From contig CAAFHY010000279.1 of assembly GCA_900762805.1 (NCBI GenBank), forward strand, positions 1 to 12,156: DNA of 12,156 nt, given 5' to 3'. The notes under the pieces were generated by a model, which worked only from the letters and a program-made list of their open reading frames with translations, did not search any database and had not been told where the DNA came from. This DNA is from Oscillospiraceae bacterium. Its GTDB lineage: Bacteria > Bacillota > Clostridia > Oscillospirales > Ruminococcaceae. A program made the translations under genes and the position numbers. Positions 1-8,505 of this stretch are shown here, in pieces (the first letter of the stretch is position 1; each line of letters begins with the position of its first letter).

Positions 1-30
1 GGGCAGGAGCCGCAAAGGGAGGGGATCGGC

Positions 31-885
31 ATCAGGATTTTTTATCTCGACCTGTTTTTCGCCGTGGAGCTGCTGGTCGATTTTTTTCTTATCCTGGCGG
101 CGGCGCTGCTGGCCGGCCGGGAGATCAGGCGGCTGCGTTTTTTGGGCGCGGCGGCACTGTCGGCGGCGCTGTCGGCCGTCATCCTATTCCCGCCGCTTGG
201 GACCCTGCCGCTGCTGGCTGTCAAGCTGCTGACGCTGGCGGCCGTTACGGGGGCGGCCTTCGGCTTTCGCCCAGTCCGCGCCTTTCTGCGGGCGGCCGTC
301 TGTCTGTTGGCTGCCACGGCGCTGTTCGGCGGGTGTGTCTATGCACTGTCGGCCGCTGTCAGCGCGCCGGTGCTGGTACACAACATGACCTATTATTTCG
401 GCGGCACGCCGCTGCTGCTGATCGGGGCGGTGACGGCCGTGTACTTCTGCGTGCGGCTGGTGCTGCTGCGGCTGGGGCGGCGGCTGCCGCAGCGCGGCGC
501 CGTGCGGCTGGCCGCTGTCAGCGGGGCGGGCGAAAGGGCCTTTTCGGCCTTTGTCGATACGGGAAACCGACTCATTGACGGTCTCAGCGGACGCCCGGTG
601 GTGGTGCTGTCGCCCGATACGGCCGCCTCGGTGCTGCCGGATGACTGCCTGCGGGCGGCGGAGGACTGGCGCGCCGGCCGCCCGCCCGGCCGCCCCTTCG
701 TGCTCATCCCCTGTGAAACGGTGGCGGGCGACGGTCTGCTGATCGGCTTTCCCGATATCCGCATCGACCGCTTGGACCGCGGCGGCCGCGTCCCCACCGG
801 CTGGCTGGCCGCCGCTGCGCCGCGCGGGACGTTCGGGGCGCTGATCGGTGAGGAGGCTGTCAAAAATCTGGGAGGTAAAGAATGA
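31..885 (+). CDS. spoIIGA: SpoIIGA, membrane aspartic protease that processes pro-sigma-E
   Basis: Sporulation protein expected to cleave the pro-segment from sigma-E in the mother cell at the septal membrane. The N-terminal half is a set of hydrophobic, Leu/Ala-rich membrane segments (roughly residues 5-155). The C-terminal half is a soluble domain with the aspartic-protease signature D176-T-G-N179, where Bacillus subtilis has DSGN, and a GALIGEEAV stretch near the end. Counted from base 31 it has 284 residues, slightly shorter than the roughly 309 of B. subtilis. Start choice: the conserved N-terminal YLD motif lies upstream of the first GTG (base 64), so that GTG cannot be the true start. 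A GGAGG at 18-22 sits 8 bases before ATC at 31, giving a product that begins like B. subtilis SpoIIGA (M-K/R-I-(F)-Y-L-D). The frame is open to base 1, so a start outside the window is not excluded. The stop overlaps the sigE start. The identity is firm; the start is inferred. Confidence 0.9.
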   Translation: MRIFYLDLFFAVELLVDFFLILAAALLAGREIRRLRFLGAAALSAALSAVILFPPLGTLPLLAVKLLTLAAVTGAAFGFRPVRAFLRAAVCLLAATALFGGCVYALSAAVSAPVLVHNMTYYFGGTPLLLIGAVTAVYFCVRLVLLRLGRRLPQRGAVRLAAVSGAGERAFSAFVDTGNRLIDGLSGRPVVVLSPDTAASVLPDDCLRAAEDWRAGRPPGRPFVLIPCETVAGDGLLIGFPDIRIDRLDRGGRVPTGWLAAAAPRGTFGALIGEEAVKNLGGKE

Positions 886-1592
886 TGAAACGCCTGAAAA
901 ATGCGGCGGATCGGCTTATACGGTTGATTTTCCGTCCCAAAAGGGAGATAATGTATATCAACGGGCCGGAAAACCTGCCGCCGCCCATCCCCAAGGAGCA
1001 GGAGACCGAGATCTTTGCGCGGCTGGCCGCCGGCGACGGGGCGGCGCGCGAGCTGCTGATCACCCATAACCTGCGGCTGGTCGTGTACATAGCCAAAAAG
1101 TTCGAAAATACCGGTGTCGGCATCGAGGATCTTATTTCGATCGGCACGGTGGGGCTGATCAAGGCCGTCGGGACGTTCTGCCCAGACAAGAATATCAAGC
1201 TGGCGACCTACGCCTCACGCTGCATCGAGAATGAGATCCTGATGTACCTGCGCAAAACCTCCAACCGGCGGCAGGAGCTTTCGATAGACGAGCCGCTCAG
1301 CGCCGACCCGGATGGCAACGAGCTGATGCTGTCGGACATCATCGGCACCGAAAGCGACAGCATCTACCGGGGCATCGAGCAGGAGAGCGAGAACCGCGTG
1401 CTGGCTGCCGCTGTCAGCCGGCTGGGCAGCCGCGAGCGCGAGATCATCGAGCTGCGCTTCGGCCTTTTCGGCCGGCGCGAGCACACCCAGAAAGAGGTGG
1501 CCGACCGCATCGGCATCTCGCAGTCGTATATTTCGCGGCTTGAAAAGCGCATCATCCGCAAGCTGCGGGTCAGCATCGAGGCACAGCTCTGA
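885..1592 (+). CDS. sigE: RNA polymerase sporulation sigma factor sigma-E (pro-form)
   Basis: Sigma-70 family factor that directs early mother-cell transcription in sporulation. The 235-residue product matches B. subtilis sigma-E along its whole length. It has a basic, amphipathic pro-segment (about residues 1-23), then the family-typical LPPP motif at 31-34, region 2 with [16 protein letters not shown] and the block [18 protein letters not shown] (106-123), and a region 4 helix-turn-helix with [20 protein letters not shown] (201-220). ATG codons occur at 882 and 885. I prefer 885 because the GGAGGT at 871-876 is then 8 bases away, but 882, overlapping the spoIIGA stop as ATGA, is possible. 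Adjacency and overlap with spoIIGA is the classic arrangement of substrate and protease. The pro-segment aligns so that cleavage should fall near M23-Y24. A sigG gene, which often follows in bacilli, is absent here. Confidence 0.96.
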   Translation: MKRLKNAADRLIRLIFRPKREIMYINGPENLPPPIPKEQETEIFARLAAGDGAARELLITHNLRLVVYIAKKFENTGVGIEDLISIGTVGLIKAVGTFCPDKNIKLATYASRCIENEILMYLRKTSNRRQELSIDEPLSADPDGNELMLSDIIGTESDSIYRGIEQESENRVLAAAVSRLGSREREIIELRFGLFGRREHTQKEVADRIGISQSYISRLEKRIIRKLRVSIEAQL

Positions 1593-1681
1593 CGCGCCGG
1601 CGGGGGGCGGATGCCGCGGAGGCTTGACGGCAACGGCTGCCCAAAGGCCCTGACACGCCGGCAGGGCAGAGATGAACGGCA

Positions 1682-1728
1682 GCGGAAGAGCGTGCCGCCC
1701 GTCGGTGTCCGCTTCCGCGCGGCTTTTT
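1682..1728 (+). terminator. Possible intrinsic terminator after sigE
   Basis: GCCGC at 1694-1698 can pair with GCGGC at 1719-1723, which is followed at once by five Ts (1724-1728). A competing stem pairs GCGGAAG (1682-1688) with CTTCCGC (1712-1718). Both stems are short with large loops, so this is only a candidate. Its place between sigE and the next promoter fits. Confidence 0.35.
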
Positions 1729-1802
1729 CCGCGTTGGCAGCCGCCTGTGCCCGAAAAAGGCGGAATTCAGCCGCCGTTCACGCAATGTTCAAACATGGCC
1801 GC

Positions 1803-1808
1803 TATAAT
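1803..1808 (+). promoter_or_regulatory. -10 element upstream of the ABC transporter operon
   Basis: A perfect TATAAT at 1803-1808 in an otherwise GC-rich gap, 46 bases before the start of the ATPase gene. No good -35 box lies at the proper distance: TTCACG at 1777-1782 is 20 bases away. Either the promoter is weak or activated, or a different element serves as -35. Confidence 0.5.
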
Positions 1809-1854
1809 ATAAGAGGAAATGCGGCGCGCACCGCGCCCAAAAGGAGAAACCAGT

Positions 1855-2795
<941 letters not shown>

Positions 2796-2799
<4 letters not shown>

Positions 2800-3659
2800 A
2801 GGCCATTTATAAAAAGGAACTGAGATTGTTTTATACGACCATGACCGGCTATGTCGCCGCGGCGATGATGCTGGTGCTGGTCGGCGTCTGCAGCCACGTC
2901 GTCAATCTCAAGGGCGGGCTGTCGGGGCTGGAATACGCGCTGCTCTCCAGCCGCTGGGCGCTGGCCCTGGTGGTGCCGGTGCTGACCATGCGCTCCTTTG
3001 TGGAGGAAAAAAAGCAGCACACCGACCTGCTGCTGAGCGCCTCGCCCGTGACGCCGGCACAGATCGTGCTGGGCAAATTCTTTGCTACGGCCACCGTTTA
3101 TGCGCTGCCGCTGGCGGTGGTGGGCTTTTATCCCCTTATTTTCTCGGCCTACGGCAGCATCGATCTGCCGTCGGCGCTGCTGGCGCTGCTGGCCATGCTG
3201 CTGCTGGGGCTGGCTCTCAGTCCCATCGGGATGTTCATCTCGTCGCTGACCGAGAGCTACGTTGTGGCGACGCTGGTTTCGATCGGCGCCATGATGCTGA
3301 TGTATTTCTTTACCGATATCGGCTCAATGGCCTCCGATTCGGGCACTGTGGCGCTCATCGTGCTGACGGCGCTGGTGGTCGGCCTTGTCGCTGTCGTCTA
3401 TCTGCTTACCCGCAGCAGCGCGGCGGCCGTCATGACCGGCGCGGTGCTGGAGCTGGCCTGTGTCGTGGCCTATTTTATCAGCAGCGCGGCACTGACGTCG
3501 CTGCTGCGCTCGCTGCTGTCGTGGCTGGGGCTGTTTTCGATGTCTCAGAACCTGTTCAGCGGTGTGCTGGATATTCCGGCCATTGTATATTACCTGAGCA
3601 TCACGGGGCTGTTTTTGTTCCTGTGCGCCGGAACGCTTGAGCGCCGGCGCTGGAACTGA
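2796..3659 (+). CDS. ABC transporter permease, GldF-like
   Basis: Integral membrane subunit paired with the ATPase just upstream. It has 287 residues with about six to eight hydrophobic segments (for example 17-35, 54-65, 97-117, 125-150, 155-172, 183-204, 209-232 and 264-279). The cytoplasmic stretch MRSFVEEKKQHTDLLLSASP (65-84) matches the conserved loop of ABC-2/GldF permeases that contacts the ATPase, and the C-terminus LERRRW is also typical. Start: ATG 2796 overlaps the ATPase stop (ATGA), with GGAGGAGG at 2781-2788 seven bases before it. The frame is open further upstream, but that would run through the ATPase gene. The pair should form a two-polypeptide transporter core. Substrate unknown. 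Confidence 0.93.
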
Positions 3660-3673
3660 AGGAGGGCCGCCAT

Positions 3674-5131
3674 ATGAAAAACAACAAAACGCCCGCTTCG
3701 GCCGAAAAGAGAATGGAGCGCCGCGCGCTGTCGAGCGGCGGCCGTATGCTGGGGCTGACGGTCCTGGCGCTGGTGCTGGTGATCGCCGTCAACCTTCTGG
3801 CGGCTCTGCTGCCGGCTGATGTGCGCCTTATCCCGCTGGCCAACGCCGATCTCTATGAGCCGGACGAGACGCTGATAAGCTATGTCCGGGATCTGCCCGA
3901 CGGCGATCCGATCCAGCTCTATTTTGTTGCCGAGGCCGGCTCCGAGGAGCTGCAGATCCAGCTGTTCGCCAAGAGCGTGGCGGCGCTGAACAGCCGCATC
4001 ACGCTGGAGACTATCGATCCCGCCATTCATCCCGAACGCATCAGCGCGCTGACCAAGGACAATGTCAGCTCCAACAGCCTGATTGCAGTGATGGGCGACC
4101 GTGTGCAGGTGCTGCAGAACAGCAGCCTTATCACCTACAGCAGCACGGCTGACAGCAGCGGCGCCAGCCGCGTCAGCTCCATTGTCTTTCACGGCAACGA
4201 TATGCTGCTGACGGCCCTGAAATATCTGCTGTCCGACGAGCTGCCCACCGTCTATCTGCTGACCGGCCACGGCGAGAAATCGCTGCCGGAGAGCTACGCT
4301 ACGGCGCTCAGCCGCGAGAACATCACAGCCGTCAGCCTGTCGCTGCTGGTCACCAAGGGCGTGCCCGACGATGCCGGCTGCGTCATGATCCTCAACCCCG
4401 ATACCGACATCAGCAGCGAGGAATATGATATGCTGCTGGCCTACCTCGAAAAGGGCGGCCGCCTGCTGTTCCTCAGCGATTATCTTCCCGGCACGGCCCA
4501 CCCCGCGAACCTTTCGCGGCTGATGGCCTACTACGGGATGCAGCCGGGCGATCTTGTGATGGAGACGGACGCAAGCTACTATTATTATTACCCTTACAGT
4601 CTGCTGCCTGACCTGTGTGAGCACGACATCACCAAATCACTGGGCACCGATCTCGTTATGCTCTCCTACACGCACGCCATCGCCGAAACGGACCTGCACC
4701 GCGACACCGTCACCGTCAAGCCGCTGCTTGACAGCTCGGCTTCGTCATATACCGTCAAGGTGGAGGCCGACGGCAAGATCGGGTCTGAGGACAGCGCGAC
4801 GGGCACCGGCATCTTCCATCTCGGCGCCGTTGCCGAGGAAAAATTCGATGACATAACCACCCGCATCGTTTGGTACGGCAGCGGGTCGCTCATCGACGAG
4901 AGCACCAACACCATCGTTTCGGGCCACAACAGCGATCTGTTCATCAATACGGTGGCCTATCTGTGCGATTTCGAGTCGGCCATGGACAACCACAGCAAGG
5001 TCGTGACCATCAATTATCTGGTCATGACCGAGCAGCAGCGCACCGTTCTATCGGTCGCGCTTATCGGCCTTGTGCCGTTGACGGCGCTGGTGGCCGGGCT
5101 GGCTGTCTACCTCAGGAGGAGGAGCCGATGA
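3674..5131 (+). CDS. GldG-like ABC transporter auxiliary protein
   Basis: Membrane-anchored accessory subunit of the ABC system, 485 residues. A basic N-terminus leads into a transmembrane helix (about 25-47). A long extracytoplasmic domain follows, and a second transmembrane helix (about 458-479) ends in a basic RRRSR tail. The motif TGHGE (197-201) and the surrounding predicted beta/alpha fold are characteristic of the GldG/ABC_transp_aux family. A run of five tyrosines (YYYYYPYS) lies near residue 302. Start: ATG 3674 follows GGAGGG at 3661-3666, 14 bases after the permease stop. The stop overlaps the next gene's ATG. In Bacteroidetes GldF and GldG accompany GldA in gliding and secretion, but in a spore-forming Firmicute the role is probably different and is not known. 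Family assignment is good; function is inferred. Confidence 0.88.
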   Translation: MKNNKTPASAEKRMERRALSSGGRMLGLTVLALVLVIAVNLLAALLPADVRLIPLANADLYEPDETLISYVRDLPDGDPIQLYFVAEAGSEELQIQLFAKSVAALNSRITLETIDPAIHPERISALTKDNVSSNSLIAVMGDRVQVLQNSSLITYSSTADSSGASRVSSIVFHGNDMLLTALKYLLSDELPTVYLLTGHGEKSLPESYATALSRENITAVSLSLLVTKGVPDDAGCVMILNPDTDISSEEYDMLLAYLEKGGRLLFLSDYLPGTAHPANLSRLMAYYGMQPGDLVMETDASYYYYYPYSLLPDLCEHDITKSLGTDLVMLSYTHAIAETDLHRDTVTVKPLLDSSASSYTVKVEADGKIGSEDSATGTGIFHLGAVAEEKFDDITTRIVWYGSGSLIDESTNTIVSGHNSDLFINTVAYLCDFESAMDNHSKVVTINYLVMTEQQRTVLSVALIGLVPLTALVAGLAVYLRRRSR

Positions 5132-6504
5132 CCCGCCGCGAAAGGCAGCGGCGGACGTTGGCGCTGCTGCTGGCGGCGCTGGTGCTGATTGCCGCCGCCA
5201 TTGCCGCCGTGCTGCTCTGGCCGCAGGGCGGGACGGCGGAGAAGGACAAGCTGTTCTCGTTTGATCCGGCGAAGATCGAGCGCTTTTCGGTGGCTTCATC
5301 GCTTGGTGATACCAGCTTTATCCGCACCGACACCGGCTGGGTCTGCCGTGAGCAGCCTGATTTCCCGCTCGACGGCGAGTATGTCAATGCGCTGCTTCAG
5401 GCCATGACCGGCATTGCGGCCGAGCGCCGCTTTACTGACGGGCAGACGGCCGAGCTTGACCGCGGCGACGTGACGGTGACTGTCACCGCCGAGGCCGGCG
5501 AAGAGAGCTATGTTTTTACGGCCTACCGCCAAAACCCGCAGACGCTGCTCTATTACGCCAGCGCGGGCGACGGGCTGTGCGCCGTGACCAATACGGCCGT
5601 TGAGCAGTTCCTTTTCCGGCTGTACGCGCTGGCCGACCTGGAAAACCCCGACATCCTGCTGCCGGCCGATATTGTATCCCTGACGGTATCGCTGCCTGAC
5701 GGGAGCGCCTGCGAGCTGTTTTATGAGGCCGACGGCCGCCCGTCGATCGACTACACCGGCACGGCCACATGGTTTTACCGCGGCGGCGACGGTACGCTGC
5801 ATCCCGCCGATTCGCTGGCCGCCACGGAGGTGCTCGACGCTGTTCAGAGCCTGAGCAACGAGGCCTTGGCGACGGCCAACGCCACGCCGGCACAGCTGGA
5901 GGATTACGGGCTGACCGACCGCTGCATCACCGTGACGCTGCGTTATCGGAAGGATGACGCCGAGTACACCACGGTGCGCCGCATTTCGACCGAGCAGTCG
6001 GGCGATTATGTGACGGCCTACACCGAAGGCAGCCGGAACGTCTATTTTGCCGACCGCGCGCAGATGGCGACGCTGCTTAAAAAAGCCACGGCCGACCTCG
6101 GCCGCCATGAGGTGCTGGGCATCGAGCTGGCGCAGGTGACCGGCTTCACCGTCCGGTACGGCGGCCGTTCGTGCAGCTACACCCTGGCGGTGAGCGGGGA
6201 GGACGAGCAGCGGACCTATACTCTCCGCCGCGGCGAGGAGACGGTGGCGGCCACCGATTTCGTGGCTCTGTTCCACAGCCTTGCCGCCATCGAGCCGCAG
6301 GCACAGGCCGCGGACGCGGGCGGCGCGGAGCTGTTTTCGATTGCCTTTTCCACCACCAATACTGCCTTCGGCGAGGTGACGCTGACCGTCCGGCAGTATG
6401 ACGACAGCTTTTACGTCTCGACGCTGGCCGGCGACACGCCGCTGCTGCTCAACCGCCGCACGGTCAATGCGCTGCTCAGCAGTGTGGAAAAGCTGGTGCC
6501 GTAG
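5128..6504 (+). CDS. DUF4340 domain-containing membrane-anchored protein
   Basis: 458 residues. An Arg-rich start is followed by one transmembrane helix or uncleaved signal anchor (about 9-31), then a large extracytoplasmic region with repeating beta-rich segments. An early motif of the type FDPAKIERFSV and the later repeat of VTGFTVRYGG suggest the tandem modules typical of DUF4340. The start ATG overlaps the GldG-like stop (ATGA), with AGGAGGAGGAG just upstream at 5114-5124; the frame is open further upstream but that lies inside the previous gene. DUF4340 genes commonly follow gldG-like genes, so this is probably the last subunit of the exporter complex. No catalytic residues can be recognised and the biochemical role is unknown. 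Confidence 0.85.
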   Translation: MTRRERQRRTLALLLAALVLIAAAIAAVLLWPQGGTAEKDKLFSFDPAKIERFSVASSLGDTSFIRTDTGWVCREQPDFPLDGEYVNALLQAMTGIAAERRFTDGQTAELDRGDVTVTVTAEAGEESYVFTAYRQNPQTLLYYASAGDGLCAVTNTAVEQFLFRLYALADLENPDILLPADIVSLTVSLPDGSACELFYEADGRPSIDYTGTATWFYRGGDGTLHPADSLAATEVLDAVQSLSNEALATANATPAQLEDYGLTDRCITVTLRYRKDDAEYTTVRRISTEQSGDYVTAYTEGSRNVYFADRAQMATLLKKATADLGRHEVLGIELAQVTGFTVRYGGRSCSYTLAVSGEDEQRTYTLRRGEETVAATDFVALFHSLAAIEPQAQAADAGGAELFSIAFSTTNTAFGEVTLTVRQYDDSFYVSTLAGDTPLLLNRRTVNALLSSVEKLVP

Positions 6505-6614
6505 CGCCGGCTGCAAAAGAGGTTGCCTGCATTCGCGGCAATAAATACGGGGGCGCATCTGTGGAGCGGAGGGGTCATGCCATCGGGTGTCCGGGTACCG
6601 GAAGCAAGCCTGAT

Positions 6615-6644
6615 GCCGGATATCAAAGCATCCGGCCGAATTTT
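6615..6644 (+). terminator. Possible intrinsic terminator of the ABC operon
   Basis: GCCGGAT (6615-6621) pairs perfectly with ATCCGGC (6630-6636) around an 8-base loop. Four bases later come four Ts (6641-6644). It is about 110 bases after the last gene of the operon. The short T run makes it a moderate candidate. Confidence 0.4.
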
Positions 6645-6691
6645 GAGCCGCTGATGCTCACTTTGCCTGCCGCTGAAAAATACTTCTTCGA

Positions 6692-6723
6692 TGGAGGCTG
6701 TGTCGAAACAGCAGACGCCTTTT
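6692..6723 (+). terminator. Second possible intrinsic terminator
   Basis: GCTGT (6697-6701) and ACAGC (6708-6712) form a stem around GTCGAA. Flanking AGG (6695-6697) and CCT (6718-6720) can extend it across a bulge, and the structure runs into TTTT (6720-6723). Weak T tract, so only a candidate. Confidence 0.3.
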
Positions 6724-7034
6724 GCGCGAGTGCCGCCGTCATTTATCAGGGCGGGCCAAGCGCGATGCGGAAGGCGGCAGAGGAGCCGCCCCCTGCTTCG
6801 GTGTCGGAGACGGTCCGCGGAATGCTTTGGCGGCCATCGGATCCGACGGGGCCTGCCGGAAAAATGAAAGGTAGGACCCGTTCTGATTTATATGGCGCTG
6901 AAGAACCGAGCCTTCAGCTGCGTGAAGGCGCCGCGCCGTCAGGCCGGTGCACGTCGGTTCGTCTTTAACACTTGAGGCTCCGCCCCGCATATCCTGGTTG
7001 TCCTCTTGCGCAAGGCGGAGCGCAGTCCCGCAGC

Positions 7035-7064
7035 CGGCAGACTTCGGTTGGCCGGAGTCTGCCG
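7035..7064. repeat. Perfect inverted repeat (13-bp hairpin) upstream of the pfp promoter
   Basis: CGGCAGACTTCGG (7035-7047) pairs with CCGGAGTCTGCCG (7052-7064) over 13 pairs, one of them G-T, around a TTGG tetraloop. No T tract follows on either strand, so it is not a standard terminator. It ends about 70 bases before the -35 box of the phosphofructokinase promoter. Confidence 0.7.
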
Positions 7065-7113
7065 ACAGATCCGTGTATAAAAGCCGGCGGCGCCCGCCCC
7101 GCCAGCTTTCCCT

Positions 7114-7161
7114 AAAAAATCATTTTTTCGACTTGCCATCATCCGCGCGTTGTGGTATCAT
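7114..7161 (+). promoter_or_regulatory. Strong sigma-A promoter with UP-like element for pfp
   Basis: The -35 box TTGCCA (7133-7138) and -10 box TATCAT (7156-7161) are separated by 17 bases. The -10 is extended by TG at 7153-7154. Just upstream, six As (7114-7119) and six Ts (7123-7128) form an A/T block in GC-rich surroundings, placed where an UP element would contact the RNA polymerase alpha subunit. Start of transcription is expected near 7168, giving a leader of about 35 bases. Confidence 0.85.
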
Positions 7162-7202
7162 TAAAAGTTGTAAAGACTATCATCTGCTAAGGAGAATTAC
7201 CA

Positions 7203-8423
7203 ATGAAGCTCAACGCGATTGTTGGCCAGTCGGGCGGCCCGACTGCCGTTATCAATTCGAGTCTCGCCGGCGTCTACAGCGCCTGCAAGCAGCTCGGCGT
7301 CGACACCGTCTACGGCATGGTTCATGGCATTCAGGGACTGCTGCTGGAGCAGGTCGTTGACCTCGACACCTATATTGCGAACGACCTCAGCCTTGAGGCC
7401 CTCAAAAAGACCCCGGCGGCCTTCCTCGGATCCTGCCGCTATAAGCTGCCCAAGTTTGAGAAGGATGAGGAAACCTATAAAAAGCTGTTTGCCATCCTTG
7501 ATAAGCACGAGATCAGCCTGTTCTTCTATATCGGCGGCAACGACAGCATGGATACCATCGCCCAGCTCTCCGAATACGCCAAAATCAATGGCAGCAATAT
7601 CCGCTTTGTCGGCGTCCCCAAGACCATCGACAACGACCTGCCCGTTACCGATCATACACCGGGCTACGGCTCGGCTGCCAAGTATGTGGCCACCACCATC
7701 AAGGAGATTATCCGCGACGCGGCTGTCTATGACTTCCCGTTCGTTTCCACCGTCGAGATCATGGGGCGCGATTCCGGCTGGCTCACCGCCGCCGCCGCAT
7801 TGGCCAAGGGTCCCGACTGCGCGGGCGCCGATATGATCTATCTGCCTGAGACCAACTTCGAGGTCGATACCTTCCTTGCCCGCATCAAGGAGCTTATCCG
7901 CGTCAAGAAGTCGCTCATCATCGCCGTTTCCGAGGGCATCCACACGGCTGACGGCACCTATGTCTGCGAGCTGGCTGCGTCTGATACCGCTGTCGATGCC
8001 TTTGGCCACAAGCAGATGGGCGGCACCGCACAGTATCTCAGCGGCCTCATCAAGGGCGAGCTGGGCTGCAAGGTCCGTGCTATCGAGCTTTCCACCATGC
8101 AGCGCTGCGGCGCGCATCTTGCCTCGGCCACTGACGTCAACGAGGCCTTCAGCGCCGGCGCCGCCTCGGCCCGTGCCGCTATCGAGGGGCAGACGGGCGT
8201 TATGAGCTATTTCGAGCGCACCAACGAGAATCCCTACGCCTGCACCACCGGCATCTGCGACGTGCATCTTGTTGCCAACCAGAAGAAGGATGTCCCGCTT
8301 GAGTGGATCGACACCGATATCAACTACGTCACCAACGAGTATGTCGATTATGCGCTGCCGCTCATTCAGGGCGAGAGCTATCCGCTGATGGTCAACGGCC
8401 TGCCGTTCCACCTCACCAGATAA
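7203..8423 (+). CDS. pfp: 6-phosphofructokinase, probably pyrophosphate-dependent
   Basis: Cytoplasmic glycolytic enzyme that phosphorylates fructose 6-phosphate to fructose 1,6-bisphosphate. The 406 residues carry the family's motifs: GQSGGPTAVINSS (8-20), GGNDS (111-115), PKTIDND (139-145) and MGRDSGWLTA (187-196). ATP-dependent enzymes have a glycine at the fourth position of the GGDGS motif and a glycine before TIDND. Here these are D114 and K140, the combination known for PPi-using enzymes, so the phosphate donor is probably PPi and the reaction reversible. The usual first aspartate of GGDDS is asparagine (N113). Start: AAGGAG at 7189-7194 is 8 bases before ATG 7203. It has its own strong promoter and a strong terminator just after the stop, so it is mainly monocistronic. 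An alternative annotation would be pfkA. Confidence 0.93.
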   Translation: MKLNAIVGQSGGPTAVINSSLAGVYSACKQLGVDTVYGMVHGIQGLLLEQVVDLDTYIANDLSLEALKKTPAAFLGSCRYKLPKFEKDEETYKKLFAILDKHEISLFFYIGGNDSMDTIAQLSEYAKINGSNIRFVGVPKTIDNDLPVTDHTPGYGSAAKYVATTIKEIIRDAAVYDFPFVSTVEIMGRDSGWLTAAAALAKGPDCAGADMIYLPETNFEVDTFLARIKELIRVKKSLIIAVSEGIHTADGTYVCELAASDTAVDAFGHKQMGGTAQYLSGLIKGELGCKVRAIELSTMQRCGAHLASATDVNEAFSAGAASARAAIEGQTGVMSYFERTNENPYACTTGICDVHLVANQKKDVPLEWIDTDINYVTNEYVDYALPLIQGESYPLMVNGLPFHLTR

Positions 8424-8436
8424 CCGAGCAGAACGT

Positions 8437-8481
8437 TTTGCCTCCCGCCTGAAACGGGGCGGGAGGCAAACTTTGTATTTT
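8437..8481 (+). terminator. Strong intrinsic terminator after pfp
   Basis: TTTGCCTCCCGCC (8437-8449) pairs with GGCGGGAGGCAAA (8458-8470), a perfect 13-bp stem with an 8-base loop, followed by CTTTGTATTTT. It begins 14 bases after the pfp stop. The next gene starts only 25 bases after its end and no promoter is visible in that gap, so some readthrough is likely. Confidence 0.93.
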
Positions 8482-8505
8482 ACAGAAAAAAAGAGGGTAA
8501 AGGTT

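Larger units (their letters stand above)
6505..7113 (+). other. Hairpin-rich intergenic region without a convincing gene
   Basis: About 600 bases between the DUF4340 gene and the phosphofructokinase promoter. A 135-codon open frame starting with GTG at 6561 has no recognisable domain, no good ribosome binding site, and atypical composition (Pro, Arg and Ser rich), so I do not call it. Inverted repeats are frequent: 6523-6541, 6615-6636, 6692-6720, 6911-6930, 6977-7021 and 7035-7064. Two are followed by four Ts and may be terminators. The region could hold a structured RNA, decayed mobile DNA or simply terminators; I cannot decide. Confidence 0.5.

Noticed and set aside
1593..1854. Possible riboswitch in the gap before the ABC operon
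   Set aside because: I looked for conserved cores of known riboswitches and found none. The GC-rich repeats there are short and ambiguous.
6561..6968. 135-codon open frame starting with GTG
   Set aside because: No recognisable domain, no clear ribosome binding site, composition unlike the neighbouring genes, and it overlaps several hairpins.
8473..8505. TTG start for the DUF1846 gene
   Set aside because: It falls within the terminator tail and lacks a ribosome binding site. ATG 8506 has GAGGG at good spacing.
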